This document shows, one piece after another, positions 52,761 through 63,858 of a stretch of 64,000 nucleotides of DNA. A program made the translations under genes and the position numbers. The stretch lies in assembly GCF_000294655.1 (NCBI RefSeq), contig NZ_CAHP01000020.1:260033-324032 (forward strand), in the 5' to 3' direction. Source of the DNA: Magnetospirillum molischianum DSM 120 (GTDB lineage Bacteria > Pseudomonadota > Alphaproteobacteria > Rhodospirillales > Magnetospirillaceae). The notes beneath the pieces were generated by a model. The model saw only the letters and a list, made by a program, of their open reading frames with translations. It was not told the origin of the DNA and did no database searches. Every line of letters begins with the position of its first letter. Within the stretch, counting starts at the first letter, position 1.

Positions 52761-52814
52761 TTACGTTTACGTAAACGTAAAGCTATTGACGCGATGAGGG
52801 GAGACGGTTAGCTT
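52761..52814 (+). promoter_or_regulatory. Palindromic operator and promoter of fadL
   Basis: A 20-bp palindrome (TTACGTTTAC and its complement, 52761-52780) is the second copy of the SCP2-upstream box. Just after it come TTGACG (52786-52791), a 17-bp spacer and TAGCTT (52809-52814), a good sigma-70 -35/-10 pair. The fadL ATG follows at 52860. A protein bound here would touch the -35 edge, which fits either activation or repression. Confidence 0.7.
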
Positions 52815-52859
52815 TACTCCAATGGCGACGTTAAGATCGCCTCGGGAGGAAAACACACT

Positions 52860-54131
52860 ATGTCTCAGATGATTCGCCGTCAGGCGTGTATGGGGATGCT
52901 TGGCCTTATTTCGGCGCTGGCGGCTTCCGCCGACGCCCAGGCCGCAGGGTTTGCGTTGCGTGAGCAGAGCGCCGAAGGGTTGGGCAATGCGTTTGCCGGT
53001 TCAACCGCCAAGGCCTACGATCTCAGCACGATTTATTATAATCCGGCGGGGATGACCCGGCTGGAGGGGTCACAGGTGGCCGGTTCGACCACCTACATCA
53101 TGCCGACCGCCGAGTTCAACGGTCAGGCCAGTCTTCGGAACCGTTCGGTTCGTGGCACCACCGGCGAAGACGCCATCATGGATGCGGCGGTAGGGTCGGT
53201 CTATGCGATGTGGGATGCCGATCCGGATCTTAAGGTCGGCTTGGCGGTGACCGCGCCGTATGGTCTGCGCTCACATTACAAACCCGATTGGGTCGGGCGT
53301 TATCACGCCTTACAAAGCAATATCACCAACATCAATGCCAATCCGTCTATCGCCTATCGGATCAATCAAAATCTGTCGATCGGCGCGGGGGTTCAGTTCG
53401 ATTACACCAAGGTAACGCTGTCGCAGGCCTTGAACTTCGGCCTGACAGATGGAAAATCGACGGTTCAGGGTGACGCTATCGGCTATGGCGGCAATTTCGG
53501 AGCCTTGTGGGAATTCAGTCCGACATCCCGAATCGGTCTGAATTACCGCTCGCAAATTCAGCACACGATCTCGGGGAAGGCCAAGTTCGAAGGCATTCCG
53601 ACTCCGTATCTTGCCTCGCCGCGCTTCGCCAACGACAGCGCGTCGGCCAATCTGACTACCCCCGATACAGTGGCGCTGGGCCTTTATCACGAACTATCGC
53701 CGCGATGGGCGGTGATGAGCGACGTGCAATGGACCCGCTGGTCCAGCTTCAAAGAATTGCGGGTCAAGTTCGGCAACGGACGCAACGACTCGGTGGTTGA
53801 CGAAAGCTGGCATGACACTTGGTTCCTGTCGGCGGGCGCGACCTACACGACCGAATCGTCAGGCAAGGTCCATTTCGGTCTCGCCTACGACCAATCGGCG
53901 ACCGACGACACTCATCGTACCGCTCGGGTTCCCGACTCGAATCGGTACTGGGTCTCGGCCGGGTACACCTATGACCTGACCAATAACAACCAGTTCAATA
54001 TCGGCTACGCCCATCTGTTTGCCGACAAGGCACCTCTCAACGAATTGGGAACGGCAGAGACCGGCACCCTGACCGGTGAGTATGTCAGTAGCGTCGATAT
54101 CGTAAGCACAAGCCTTTCAATGAAATTCTAG
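52860..54131 (+). CDS. fadL: FadL/OmpP1-family outer-membrane fatty-acid channel
   Basis: The 423-residue precursor has a signal peptide (MSQMIRRQACMGMLGLISAL, then SADAQAAGF with cleavage before AGF) and FadL hallmarks: FALREQSAEGLGNAFAG (FALxExSAxGLG), DLSTIYYNPAGMTRL, NPSIAYRINQNLSIGAGVQF and a terminal Phe (TSLSMKF). It would take long-chain fatty acids or hydrophobic compounds across the outer membrane for FadD, encoded 26 bp further on. The palindromic box lies upstream. Confidence 0.93.
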   Translation: MSQMIRRQACMGMLGLISALAASADAQAAGFALREQSAEGLGNAFAGSTAKAYDLSTIYYNPAGMTRLEGSQVAGSTTYIMPTAEFNGQASLRNRSVRGTTGEDAIMDAAVGSVYAMWDADPDLKVGLAVTAPYGLRSHYKPDWVGRYHALQSNITNINANPSIAYRINQNLSIGAGVQFDYTKVTLSQALNFGLTDGKSTVQGDAIGYGGNFGALWEFSPTSRIGLNYRSQIQHTISGKAKFEGIPTPYLASPRFANDSASANLTTPDTVALGLYHELSPRWAVMSDVQWTRWSSFKELRVKFGNGRNDSVVDESWHDTWFLSAGATYTTESSGKVHFGLAYDQSATDDTHRTARVPDSNRYWVSAGYTYDLTNNNQFNIGYAHLFADKAPLNELGTAETGTLTGEYVSSVDIVSTSLSMKF

Positions 54132-54157
54132 GCTTTGGCCGGAAGGGGTAAGGGATC

Positions 54158-55834
54158 GTGAATACCATGATGACGCATTCTCCGACCACCATCCCGACCT
54201 CTCCGGTCGCGAACCTGCTGGATCAGGCGGTAGCCCGGTTCTCTGCGCAACCAGCGATCGATTTCCTGGGGCGGCGCACGACCTATGCCGAGTTGGGCGA
54301 TCTGGTTGACCGGGCCGCACGCGGGTTCCAGCATCTTGGTGTGAAGAAGGGGGTGCGGGTTGGTCTTTGCCTGCCCAACACCCCCTATTTCATCATCTGT
54401 TACTACGCGGTGCTGAAGATCGGCGGCATCGTGGTCAATTACAATCCGCTCTATGTCGAGCGCGAGTTGAAGCATCAGATCGAAGATTCGGGCACGACCA
54501 TCATGGTGACGCTCGATCTGAAGCAGATTTATCCCAAGGTCGCCGCGATGCTGGACGAGACCTGCCTGGAACGGGTGGTGGTTTGTCCGATGAGCGGTAT
54601 CCTGCCTTCGGTCAAGAGCGTGCTGTTCTCGGTGCTGCGGCGGTCGGAAATGGCCGAGGTTCCCGAGGATCTCCGCCACGTTCCGTATGCCCGGCTGATC
54701 GCCAATGACGGCAAGCCCAAGCCGGTGACGATCGTCCCCGAAACCGATGTCGCGGTGCTGCAATATACCGGAGGCACCACCGGCGTGCCGAAGGGGGCGA
54801 TGCTGACCCACGCCAACCTGACCGCCAATGCCGAGCAATTGCGGCAATGGGTGCCCCAGATACAGTCAGGGCAGGAGCGGATGCTGGGGGTTTTGCCGCT
54901 GTTCCATGTCTTTGCGATGACGGTGGTGATGAACCTCGGCATTAGCTTCGGCTGCGAGATCATCTTGCTGCCGCGCTTCGATCTTGAACAGGTTCTGAAG
55001 CTGATCGGTAAAAAGAAGCCGACGTTCTTTCCCGGAGTGCCGACGATCTATACCGCGATCAACGGCGCAGCGGCTACCGGGAGCTATGACCTCACCTCGA
55101 TCCGCATTTGTATCTCGGGGGGCGCTCCGCTGCCGGTCGAGGTGGCGACACGGTTCGAGCATCTGACGGGTTGCCGGGTGGTCGAGGGCTATGGTCTGTC
55201 GGAAACCTCTCCGGTGGTAACTTGTAACCCGCTGACTGGCGAAGCCCGAACCGGCTCGATTGGGATGACTCTGCCCGGCACCGTGATCGAGGTGCGCTCT
55301 CCCGCCGATCCCGAGACCATCCTGCCGCAGGGCGAGCGTGGCGAGATTTGCGTGCGCGGGCCTCAGGTGATGGCCGGTTACTGGAACCGTCCAGACGATA
55401 GCGCTCAGGTCTTCGTCGATGGTGCCTTGCGCACCGGCGATATCGGTTACCGCGATGACGATGGCTATTACTACCTCGTCGATCGGATCAAGGACGTCAT
55501 CATCTGTGGTGGCTTCAATGTCTATCCGCGGGTGATCGAAGAGGTTCTATACCAGCATCCGGCAGTGGCCGAAGTGGTGGTGATCGGTATTCCCGATCCC
55601 TATCGCGGCCAAGCTCCCAAGGCTTTCGTCCGCCTGCGCGAAGGGGTCGTGGCCACGCCGGAAGATCTGCGGACCTTCCTGAGCGGGCAGGTGTCACGCA
55701 TCGAAATGCCCAAAAGCATCGAATTGCGCGATGAATTGCCCAAGACGATGATCGGCAAGCTGTCCAAACGAGAGCTGGTGGCCGAGGAAAAAGCGCGCGC
55801 CGACCGGGACGCCCCACGGCAGAACGCCGTCTGA
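54158..55834 (+). CDS. fadD: Long-chain acyl-CoA synthetase
   Basis: The 558-residue adenylate-forming enzyme has the AMP motif VLQYTGGTTGVPKGAMLTHAN (YTGGTTGVPKGA), the GYGLSETSP motif, the hinge DRIKDVIICGGFNVYPRVIE and the C-terminal Lys motif (LPKTMIGKLSKREL). It thioesterifies fatty acids with CoA at the inner membrane, driving vectorial uptake with FadL. It starts with GTG at 54158, or ATG at 54167. Length is normal. Confidence 0.93.
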   Translation: MNTMMTHSPTTIPTSPVANLLDQAVARFSAQPAIDFLGRRTTYAELGDLVDRAARGFQHLGVKKGVRVGLCLPNTPYFIICYYAVLKIGGIVVNYNPLYVERELKHQIEDSGTTIMVTLDLKQIYPKVAAMLDETCLERVVVCPMSGILPSVKSVLFSVLRRSEMAEVPEDLRHVPYARLIANDGKPKPVTIVPETDVAVLQYTGGTTGVPKGAMLTHANLTANAEQLRQWVPQIQSGQERMLGVLPLFHVFAMTVVMNLGISFGCEIILLPRFDLEQVLKLIGKKKPTFFPGVPTIYTAINGAAATGSYDLTSIRICISGGAPLPVEVATRFEHLTGCRVVEGYGLSETSPVVTCNPLTGEARTGSIGMTLPGTVIEVRSPADPETILPQGERGEICVRGPQVMAGYWNRPDDSAQVFVDGALRTGDIGYRDDDGYYYLVDRIKDVIICGGFNVYPRVIEEVLYQHPAVAEVVVIGIPDPYRGQAPKAFVRLREGVVATPEDLRTFLSGQVSRIEMPKSIELRDELPKTMIGKLSKRELVAEEKARADRDAPRQNAV

Positions 55835-55958
55835 TCCGATAGAGAAAAAGTCTGGAAGATGGCTATGACCATGTCGGCAAACCATGCTATCAGAGCGACG
55901 TATAGGGAAGCCTTTGAACCTAAACGTCAACTTATGCACCTATGGATGCAAAACGGTC

Positions 55959-56354
55959 ATGGAAAAACTCTACTCGGTCACCGAGCTGGCGCGCGAACTG
56001 GGGGTTACGCCTCGCACTATCCGTTTCTACGAGGATCAGGGGCTGATCCGGCCCCAGCGTGCTGGCAATGCCCGAGTCTATACCCACCGCGATCGCGCCC
56101 GGATGATTTTGATCCTGCGCGGCAAGCGTTTGGGCTTCACGTTGCGGGATATCAAGGAGTTTCTCGACCTGTATGTGGTGGACACCACCCAGGTCGGGCA
56201 GTTGCGGCTTCTCGTCACCAAGGTCCACGAGCGCATCGCCCAGCTCGAGGATCAGCTTCAGGCGGTTCAGACCTCCTTGAGCGAATTGCGCGATATCGAG
56301 CGGATCAGTCTCGAAACCTTGCGCACCAAGGGCGTGGATATCGGTTCCGCCTAG
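55959..56354 (+). CDS. MerR-family regulator of the fatty-acid/branched-chain type (LiuR-like)
   Basis: The 131-residue protein starts MEKLYSVTELARELGVTPRT with the MerR winged HTH (IRFYEDQGLIRPQRAGNARVYTHRD as two motifs) and a short dimerisation helix. The stretch ILRGKRLGFTLRDIKEFLDLY is typical of LiuR-like regulators of leucine/fatty-acid catabolism, and there are no metal-binding Cys. It lies between fadD and fadA, so it is the obvious binder of the two local palindromes. In-frame starts exist upstream at 55884. Confidence 0.85.
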   Translation: MEKLYSVTELARELGVTPRTIRFYEDQGLIRPQRAGNARVYTHRDRARMILILRGKRLGFTLRDIKEFLDLYVVDTTQVGQLRLLVTKVHERIAQLEDQLQAVQTSLSELRDIERISLETLRTKGVDIGSA

Positions 56355-56436
56355 AAAGGGGAGGGCAGCAGGCCGCGCGGCCTCTCCTTTCGACGGCGTT
56401 CCTCCAAAAAACCAATCAAGTCCTGGAGACTCGTCG

Positions 56437-57572
<1,136 letters not shown>

Positions 57573-57573
<1 letters not shown>

Positions 57574-59894
57574 TGGCCAACATCGATAAGGTTGCCGTGA
57601 TCGGCGCGGGGACCATGGGGGCGGGGATCGCCGCCCAGGTCGCCAATGCCGGAATACCGGTTCTGCTGCTGGACATCGTTCCGGCCGATGCCACCAATCG
57701 CAACGCGATTGCCGAAGGCGCGTTGGAGCGGCTGAAGAAGGCCGACCCGGCGGCGTTCATGAGCCGCGATGCCGCCCGGCTGGTCACGCCGGGCAATATC
57801 GAGGATCATCTGGCCGCTCTGGCCGAGTGCGACTGGATCGTTGAAGCGGTGATCGAGCGGCTCGACATCAAACAGTCGCTGTACGCCAAGATCGAAGCAG
57901 CGCGTAAGCCGGGCAGCGTGGTTTCATCGAACACATCGACGATACCGCTCTCGGCGCTGATTGGCGGTCTGCCAACCACGTTCGCCAGCGATTTCTGCAT
58001 CACCCATTTCTTCAACCCGCCACGCTACATGCGCTTGCTTGAACTGGTCGGCGGCCCTGCCACCCGGCCCGAGGCGCTGGAAGCGGTTCGTCACTTCGCC
58101 GATCACCGTCTGGGCAAAAGCGTGGTCGAGGCCAAGGACCGGCCCGGTTTCATCGCGAATCGGCTGGGTGTCTATTGGCTCCAGGCCGCAGTGATCGAAG
58201 CGGTCGAGATGGGGCTGGATATCGAAGACGTCGATGCGATCGTCGGCCGTCCGATGGGGATACCCAAGACTGGCGTGTTTGGGCTGCTCGATCTGGTCGG
58301 ACTCGATCTGATGCCGCACGTCAACGCCAGTCTGGCAGCAGCGCTGCCCGCCGAGGATCCGTTCCATGCCCTCAACCGGCCGGTGCCGCTGGTCGATAAG
58401 CTGATCGCCGAGGGTTATACCGGGCGCAAGGGCAAAGGTGGTTTTTATCGCGTCAACCGCGAGGCCGGGAAGCGCAAGGAAGCGGTCGATCTGGTCACCG
58501 GAGCCTTCCGCCCCGCCCGCAAGGCCGATGTCGAGGCGATTGCCGCCGCTGGCCGGTCGCTGACGGCGTTGCTCGATCATGACAGCCCGCACGGCCGCTA
58601 TGCCTGGCGGGTGCTGGGCCGTACCCTGGCCTATGCCGCTTTTCTGCTGGGCGATGCCGCCGATGAGGTCGAAGCGATCGATGAGGCGATGCGGCTTGGC
58701 TACAATTGGAAGCAGGGTCCGTTCCAGTTAATCGACAAAGTTGGTGTCGATTGGCTGGTGTCGCGGCTGGAACGCGAAGGTTGGGCGGTTCCCCCCGCTC
58801 TGCGTCTTGCCGCCGGTCGGACCTTCCACCGGATCGAGGCGGGGCGGCGTCAGGTTCTGGGCCTCGACGGCGCTTACCATGATCTGGTCCGTCCCGAGGG
58901 GGTCGTTCTGCTAGACGACCTGAAACTGAATCGCCAGCCGGTGCTGAAGAACGGTTCAGCGGCACTCTGGGATATCGGGGATGGGGTTGCCTGCTTCGAA
59001 TTCACCAGCAAGATGAATTCGATCGACAGCGAGATCATGGACCTGCTGGGCAAGTCGATCCGCCGGGTCAAAAAGGACTTCAAGGCTCTCGTGATCTATA
59101 ACGAGGGCAGCAACTTCTCGGCCGGGGCCAATCTGGGGTTGGCTTTGTTCGCGGCGAACATTGCGGCGTGGACCGAAATCGAACAGATGGTCACCGCCGG
59201 GCAGCAAACCTACCGCGCCCTGAAATACGCGCCGTTCCCGGTGGTCGGCGCTCCGTCGGGGATGGCGTTGGGCGGCGGCTGCGAAATCCTGCTTCATTGC
59301 GATGCGGTTCAGGCCCATGCCGAGACCTATGTCGGTCTGGTCGAGGTCGGGGTCGGACTGGTCCCCGGCTGGGGCGGATGCAAGGAAATGCTGTCGCGCT
59401 GGTCGAGCCTCGGCAATCTGCCCAAGGGGCCGATGCCCGCCGTGGGCAAGGTGTTCGAAACGGTGGCCGTCGCGACGGTCGCCAAGTCGGCGGCCGAGGC
59501 CAAGGAACTGCTGTTCCTCCGGCCCTCCGATGGCGTCACGATGAATCGGGCCCGTTTGCTGGCCGACGCCAAGGCCAAGGCTTTGTCGCTGGTCGAAGGC
59601 TATGTCCCGCCCGCGCCGCCGGTGCTGACCCTGCCCGGTCCCAGCGGCAAGGTCGCGCTTGACCTCGCAATCGGTTCGTTGCGCCGTCAAGGCAAGGCGA
59701 CACCGCATGACGAGGTGGTCAGCGGCGCGCTGGCTGAGGTGCTGACTGGCGGCGATACCGACGTGACCACGCCGCTCGACGAGGAGCAGGTGCTGGAGTT
59801 GGAGCGCAGCCGCTTCATGCGACTGGTGCGCCATCCCGGCACGCTGGCCCGGATCGAGACGATGCTGCTCACCGGCAAGCCTCTGCGCAACTGA
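57573..59894 (+). CDS. fadB: Multifunctional 3-hydroxyacyl-CoA dehydrogenase/enoyl-CoA hydratase (dehydrogenase first)
   Basis: The 773-residue protein starts MANIDKVAVIGAGTMGAGIA, an NAD-binding dehydrogenase fold. Its first domain has the NTSTIPLS catalytic region, ITHFFNPPRYMRLLELVGG, and KDRPGFIANRL. The crotonase-type hydratase is at the C terminus (about 470-660), with FSAGANLGLAL and GMALGGGCEILLHCDAV and a Glu-bearing VEVGVGLVPGWGG. E. coli FadB has the hydratase first; this reversed order is that of the FadN-type proteins. Both beta-oxidation middle steps are covered. Confidence 0.93.
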
Positions 59895-59924
59895 CGGCCT
59901 TTCTGACGGATAGGAAGAAACATC

Positions 59925-61709
59925 ATGGCCAGCTATACGGCTCCCCTGCGCGACATGCGCTATGTCCTCTTCGACCTGATGGAAGGCGACGGCCTCGCCA
60001 GTCTGCCCGGTTTCGAGGATTTCACCCGCGACCTGATCGACCCGGTTCTCGACGAGGCCGCCAAGATCTGCGAACAAGTCCTTCACCCGATCAATCGCTC
60101 CGGCGATGAGGAGGGGTGCGCCTTCGAGAACGGCGTGGTCCGCACGCCGAAGGGTTTCCGCGAAGCCTACACCCTGTTCCGCGAAGGCGGCTGGACCTCG
60201 ATCTCGTGCGATCCGGCCCATGGCGGTCAGGGATGGCCGAAATCGGTCGGCATCCTGATCGAGGAGATGATTTGCTCGGCCAATCTGTCGTTCGGGATGT
60301 ATCCCGGCCTGTCGCACGGGGCCTATGTCGCCCTGCACGCTCACGGATCGGACGAACTGAAAGATACTTATCTGCCGAAGCTGGTCGATGGAACCTGGTC
60401 GGGAACGATGTGCCTGACTGAGCCGCATTGCGGCACCGATCTCGGTCTGCTCCGCACCAAGGCGATCCCCGAGGGCGATGGCAGCTATAAGATCACCGGC
60501 ACCAAGATCTTCATCTCGGCCGGTGAGCACGATCTGACCGAAAATATCATTCATCTCGTCCTCGCCCGTCTGCCCGACGCGCCGAAGGGAGTGAAGGGGA
60601 TCAGCCTGTTCCTGGTGCCAAAATATCGGCTGAAGGAAGACGGCACTCCCGGTGCGTCGAACGGGGTCTCCTGCGGCTCGATCGAGCACAAAATGGGGAT
60701 CAAGGCGTCCTCGACCTGCGTGATGAATTTCGACGATTCGATTGGTTGGCTGGTCGGCGAGCCCAACAAGGGCATGCGCGCGATGTTCGCGATGATGAAC
60801 ACCGAACGTCTGTCGGTGGGCGTGCAGGGGCTGGGGCTGGCCGAGGCGTCTTATCAGGGCGCGGTGACTTATGCCCGTGAACGTCTCCAAGGCCGTGCGC
60901 TGACCGGAGTCAAGCATCCCGACAAGCCCGCCGATCCAATCATCGTTCATCCCGACGTGCGGCGGATGCTGTTGACTCACCGCGCTTATGTCGAGGGAAG
61001 CCGGGCGCTGGCCGCCTGGGTCGGTCGGGCGATCGATCACGAGGAACACCATCCCGATCCGGCGGTCCGGGCCGAGGCTGAGGAGTTCGTCGCGTTGATG
61101 ACGCCGGTGGTCAAAGCATTGCTGACCGATCTCGGCTTTGAGGCAACCAATCTCGGTATGCAGGTGTTCGGTGGCCATGGTTTCATCCGCGAACACGGGA
61201 TGGAGCAATATGTCCGCGATTGCCGGATTGCCCAGATTTATGAAGGTACCAACGGTATCCAGGCGCTCGATCTGGTCGGGCGCAAACTGCCTGCCCATGC
61301 CGGGCGTAATCTGCGCCGCTTCTTCCATCCGGTCTCGGCCTTCATTGAGGCCAAGGTCGAGGACGAGCAGTTGGGCGAGTTCGTGCAGCCGCTGGCCAAG
61401 GCCTTCGTCCGTCTCCAGCAGGCCACCGCCCAGGTCGCCCGCGCCGGGATGGCCAACCCCGATGAAGCGGGAGCGGCGGCGACCGATTATCTCCGTCTGC
61501 TCGGCCTGACCGCGCTCGGCTATCTGTGGGCGAAGATGGCGGAGATCAGTTTGGCCAAGCTCAACGACGATCCCGATGGCTTCCACCGCGCCAAAGTCGC
61601 CACCGCTCGCTTTTATGTCGAGCGGGTGCTGCCCCAGACCAACGCTCTGTTCGCGATGGTTATGGCGGGCGGCAAGTCGATGATGGATTTCGACGAAGCC
61701 GCGTTCTAA
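59925..61709 (+). CDS. fadE: Acyl-CoA dehydrogenase
   Basis: The 594-residue flavoprotein is of the long ACAD type: SCDPAHGGQGWPKSVG, MCLTEPHCGTDLGLLRTKA (FAD/substrate loop), GTKIFISAGEHDL, MMNTERLSVGVQGLGLAE, VFGGHGFIREHGMEQYVRDC and the catalytic-loop motif IYEGTNGIQALDL. A C-terminal extension after residue 470 is common in this group (AcdB/AcdP type). It passes electrons to ETF, encoded at the right end. It oxidises acyl-CoA in the first beta-oxidation step. Confidence 0.94.
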   Translation: MASYTAPLRDMRYVLFDLMEGDGLASLPGFEDFTRDLIDPVLDEAAKICEQVLHPINRSGDEEGCAFENGVVRTPKGFREAYTLFREGGWTSISCDPAHGGQGWPKSVGILIEEMICSANLSFGMYPGLSHGAYVALHAHGSDELKDTYLPKLVDGTWSGTMCLTEPHCGTDLGLLRTKAIPEGDGSYKITGTKIFISAGEHDLTENIIHLVLARLPDAPKGVKGISLFLVPKYRLKEDGTPGASNGVSCGSIEHKMGIKASSTCVMNFDDSIGWLVGEPNKGMRAMFAMMNTERLSVGVQGLGLAEASYQGAVTYARERLQGRALTGVKHPDKPADPIIVHPDVRRMLLTHRAYVEGSRALAAWVGRAIDHEEHHPDPAVRAEAEEFVALMTPVVKALLTDLGFEATNLGMQVFGGHGFIREHGMEQYVRDCRIAQIYEGTNGIQALDLVGRKLPAHAGRNLRRFFHPVSAFIEAKVEDEQLGEFVQPLAKAFVRLQQATAQVARAGMANPDEAGAAATDYLRLLGLTALGYLWAKMAEISLAKLNDDPDGFHRAKVATARFYVERVLPQTNALFAMVMAGGKSMMDFDEAAF

Positions 61710-61726
61710 GCGAAGGGGAGGCGATA

Positions 61727-62284
61727 TTGAACCTTTGGTTGCGATTGCTGGCGGTTCTGATCGCCTCCCTTTTCCGTCCCCGCCTGGGCCTCATCGATCT
61801 GTCGGTGCTGCGCTTCCGGGTGTGGCCGCATGATCTCGATGTCAACGTCCACATGAACAACGCCCGCTATCTGGCTCTGATGGATTTGGGGCGGTTGGAC
61901 ATGATCATCCGGGGAAAGCTGTGGCGGACGGTATTGCGCGAACGCTGGCAGCCGGTTCTGGCCGGAAGTGTCGTGCGGTATCGCCGTCCGTTGCGGCCGT
62001 TCCAGCGGTTCAGTCTGACCAGTCGGCTGATCGCCTGGGACGACCGTTGGATCTATATGGAACACCGGGTCGAGACGGAGGAGGGACTGTCCTGCCAGGC
62101 GCTGATGCGCGGAGCCTTCGTTGGAAAGAACGGGGTGGTGCCGCCATCGAAGGTGATCGAAGCGGCAGGCTTTTCCGGTCCATCTCCCAAAGTCCCGGCC
62201 TGGGTCGAATCGTGGCGGGATCTTGATACCGCCTTTGAACAAGCACCGGCGGAACTGCCGGTCGAACAGGGGGAAGCGGCATGA
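61727..62284 (+). CDS. Hot-dog acyl-CoA thioesterase-like protein
   Basis: The 185-residue protein starts at a TTG (61727) five bases behind GGGGAGG. An N-terminal hydrophobic helix (NLWLRLLAVLIASLF) precedes a 4HBT hot-dog domain with HDLDVNVHMNNARYLALMDL, the D-x-N-x-H-x-x-N pattern of 4-hydroxybenzoyl-CoA/acyl-CoA thioesterases. It may be membrane-anchored. It probably hydrolyses acyl-CoA to relieve CoA shortage. The stop overlaps the next gene's start by four bases. Confidence 0.82.
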   Translation: MNLWLRLLAVLIASLFRPRLGLIDLSVLRFRVWPHDLDVNVHMNNARYLALMDLGRLDMIIRGKLWRTVLRERWQPVLAGSVVRYRRPLRPFQRFSLTSRLIAWDDRWIYMEHRVETEEGLSCQALMRGAFVGKNGVVPPSKVIEAAGFSGPSPKVPAWVESWRDLDTAFEQAPAELPVEQGEAA

Positions 62285-63111
62285 GATCGCTGTCGGGAAA
62301 AACGCTGTTCATTACAGGTGCCAGCCGGGGAATCGGCAAGGCCATCGCGTTGAGGGCGGCGCGCGACGGAGCTAACGTCGTCGTTGCCGCGAAGACCGAG
62401 ACACCGCATGCGCGGCTGCCTGGCACTATTCACGATACCGCCGCCGAGATCGAGGCGTCGGGCGGCCTTGCCCTGGCGGTCAAGGTCGATGTCCGTGACG
62501 AGGCGGAGATCGAGGCCGCGGTGGCTCAATCGGTCGAGAGGTTCGGCGGGATCGATATTGTCGTTAACAATGCAAGCGCGATCAGTCTGACCGGCACCGC
62601 CGAGACCGAAATGAAGCGCTATGACCTGATGATGTCGATCAACGTGCGCGGCACGTTCGCCGTTACGCGCGCCTGTTTGCCCCATCTGAAGCGAGCCGCC
62701 AATCCGCATATTCTGGTGATGGGACCGCCGCCGTCGCTATCGTCGCGCTGGTACGGAGCGCATCCGGCCTACACCATCAGCAAGATGGGGATGAGCCTGT
62801 TTGTGCTGGGCTGGGCCGAGGAATTCCGCGAGGCGGGAATCGCCGCCAATGCGCTGTGGCCGCGTACTCTGATCGACACCGCCGCGATGAACATGGTTGG
62901 CGCGATCAAACCCGCGCATTGCCGTCGTCCCGAGATCGTCGCCGACGCCGCGCACGCGATCCTGACTCGTCCAGCGCGGGAGTGCACCGGGCGCTTCTTT
63001 ATCGACGAGGAGGCGCTGGCCGAGGAGGGTGTCACCGATCTGGCGGCTTATGCGGTCGATCCGAACGGGATGCTTTTGACCGATTTGTTCGTAGAGGAAT
63101 CGTTGCGATGA
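62281..63111 (+). CDS. Short-chain dehydrogenase/reductase (HSDL2-like)
   Basis: The 276-residue protein is an SDR: cofactor motif [16 protein letters not shown] in [12 protein letters not shown], and the catalytic Y-x-x-x-K in [13 protein letters not shown]. It resembles HSDL2/peroxisomal-type SDRs ([17 protein letters not shown]). Those act with lipid substrates. It overlaps both neighbours by four bases, so it is firmly part of the operon. The substrate is not defined. Confidence 0.88.
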   Translation: MRSLSGKTLFITGASRGIGKAIALRAARDGANVVVAAKTETPHARLPGTIHDTAAEIEASGGLALAVKVDVRDEAEIEAAVAQSVERFGGIDIVVNNASAISLTGTAETEMKRYDLMMSINVRGTFAVTRACLPHLKRAANPHILVMGPPPSLSSRWYGAHPAYTISKMGMSLFVLGWAEEFREAGIAANALWPRTLIDTAAMNMVGAIKPAHCRRPEIVADAAHAILTRPARECTGRFFIDEEALAEEGVTDLAAYAVDPNGMLLTDLFVEESLR

Positions 63112-63857
63112 AAGTCCTGGTCGCGGTCAAACGGGTGGTCGATTACAACGTGAAGGTCCGGGTTAAGTCGGACAAGAGCGGTGTCGAGACCGCCAATATC
63201 AAGTTCAGCATGAATCCGTTTGACGAGATCGCGGTCGAGGAGGCGGTGCGGCTGAAAGAAGCGGGCACGGCAACCGAGATCGTCGCGGTCTCGGTCGGCC
63301 CGCAGGCGGCAACGGAGACGTTGCGGACGGCTCTGGCGATGGGGGCCGACCGTGGCATCCTGGTTCAGACCGAAGCCGAGATCCAGCCCCTGGCGGTCGC
63401 GAAGATCCTGAAATGTCTTGCCGAGAAGGAACAGCCGGGTCTGGTCCTGCTGGGCAAGCAGGCGATCGACGACGATTCGAACCAGACCGGGCAGATGCTG
63501 GCGGCGTTGCTGGGGCGCCCGCAGGGTACCTTCGCCTCGAAGCTGGCGGTGGCCGATGGCTCGGTCGCGGTCACGCGCGAGGTCGATGGCGGTTTGGAGA
63601 CGGTGGCGCTGGAACTTCCGGCGGTGGTGACCGCCGATCTGCGTCTGAACGAGCCGCGTTATGCCAGCCTGCCCAACATCATGAAGGCGAAGAAAAAGCC
63701 GATTGAGACGGTCACGCCCGAGGCGCTGGGCGTCGATGTGGCACCGCGTCTGATCACGCTGTCGGTCGAGGAACCGGCGAAGCGTCAGGCCGGGATCAAG
63801 GTGGCCGATGTCGCCACCCTGGTCGAGAAGCTGAAGTCCGAAGCGAAGGTGATCTGA
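63108..63857 (+). CDS. etfB: Electron-transfer flavoprotein beta subunit
   Basis: The 249-residue protein is Etf[21 protein letters not shown], the [19 protein letters not shown] signature, [19 protein letters not shown] and [20 protein letters not shown]. It pairs with EtfA to carry electrons from acyl-CoA dehydrogenase to the quinone pool through ETF-QO. Its start overlaps the SDR stop (ATGA). Placement after fadE is functionally sensible. Confidence 0.95.
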   Translation: MKVLVAVKRVVDYNVKVRVKSDKSGVETANIKFSMNPFDEIAVEEAVRLKEAGTATEIVAVSVGPQAATETLRTALAMGADRGILVQTEAEIQPLAVAKILKCLAEKEQPGLVLLGKQAIDDDSNQTGQMLAALLGRPQGTFASKLAVADGSVAVTREVDGGLETVALELPAVVTADLRLNEPRYASLPNIMKAKKKPIETVTPEALGVDVAPRLITLSVEEPAKRQAGIKVADVATLVEKLKSEAKVI

Positions 63858-63858
63858 G

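Noticed and set aside
58956..61586. 876-codon minus-strand open frame across fadB and fadE
   Set aside because: It is antisense to two well-supported genes and has the low-complexity DLG/HR composition of GC-rich shadow frames.
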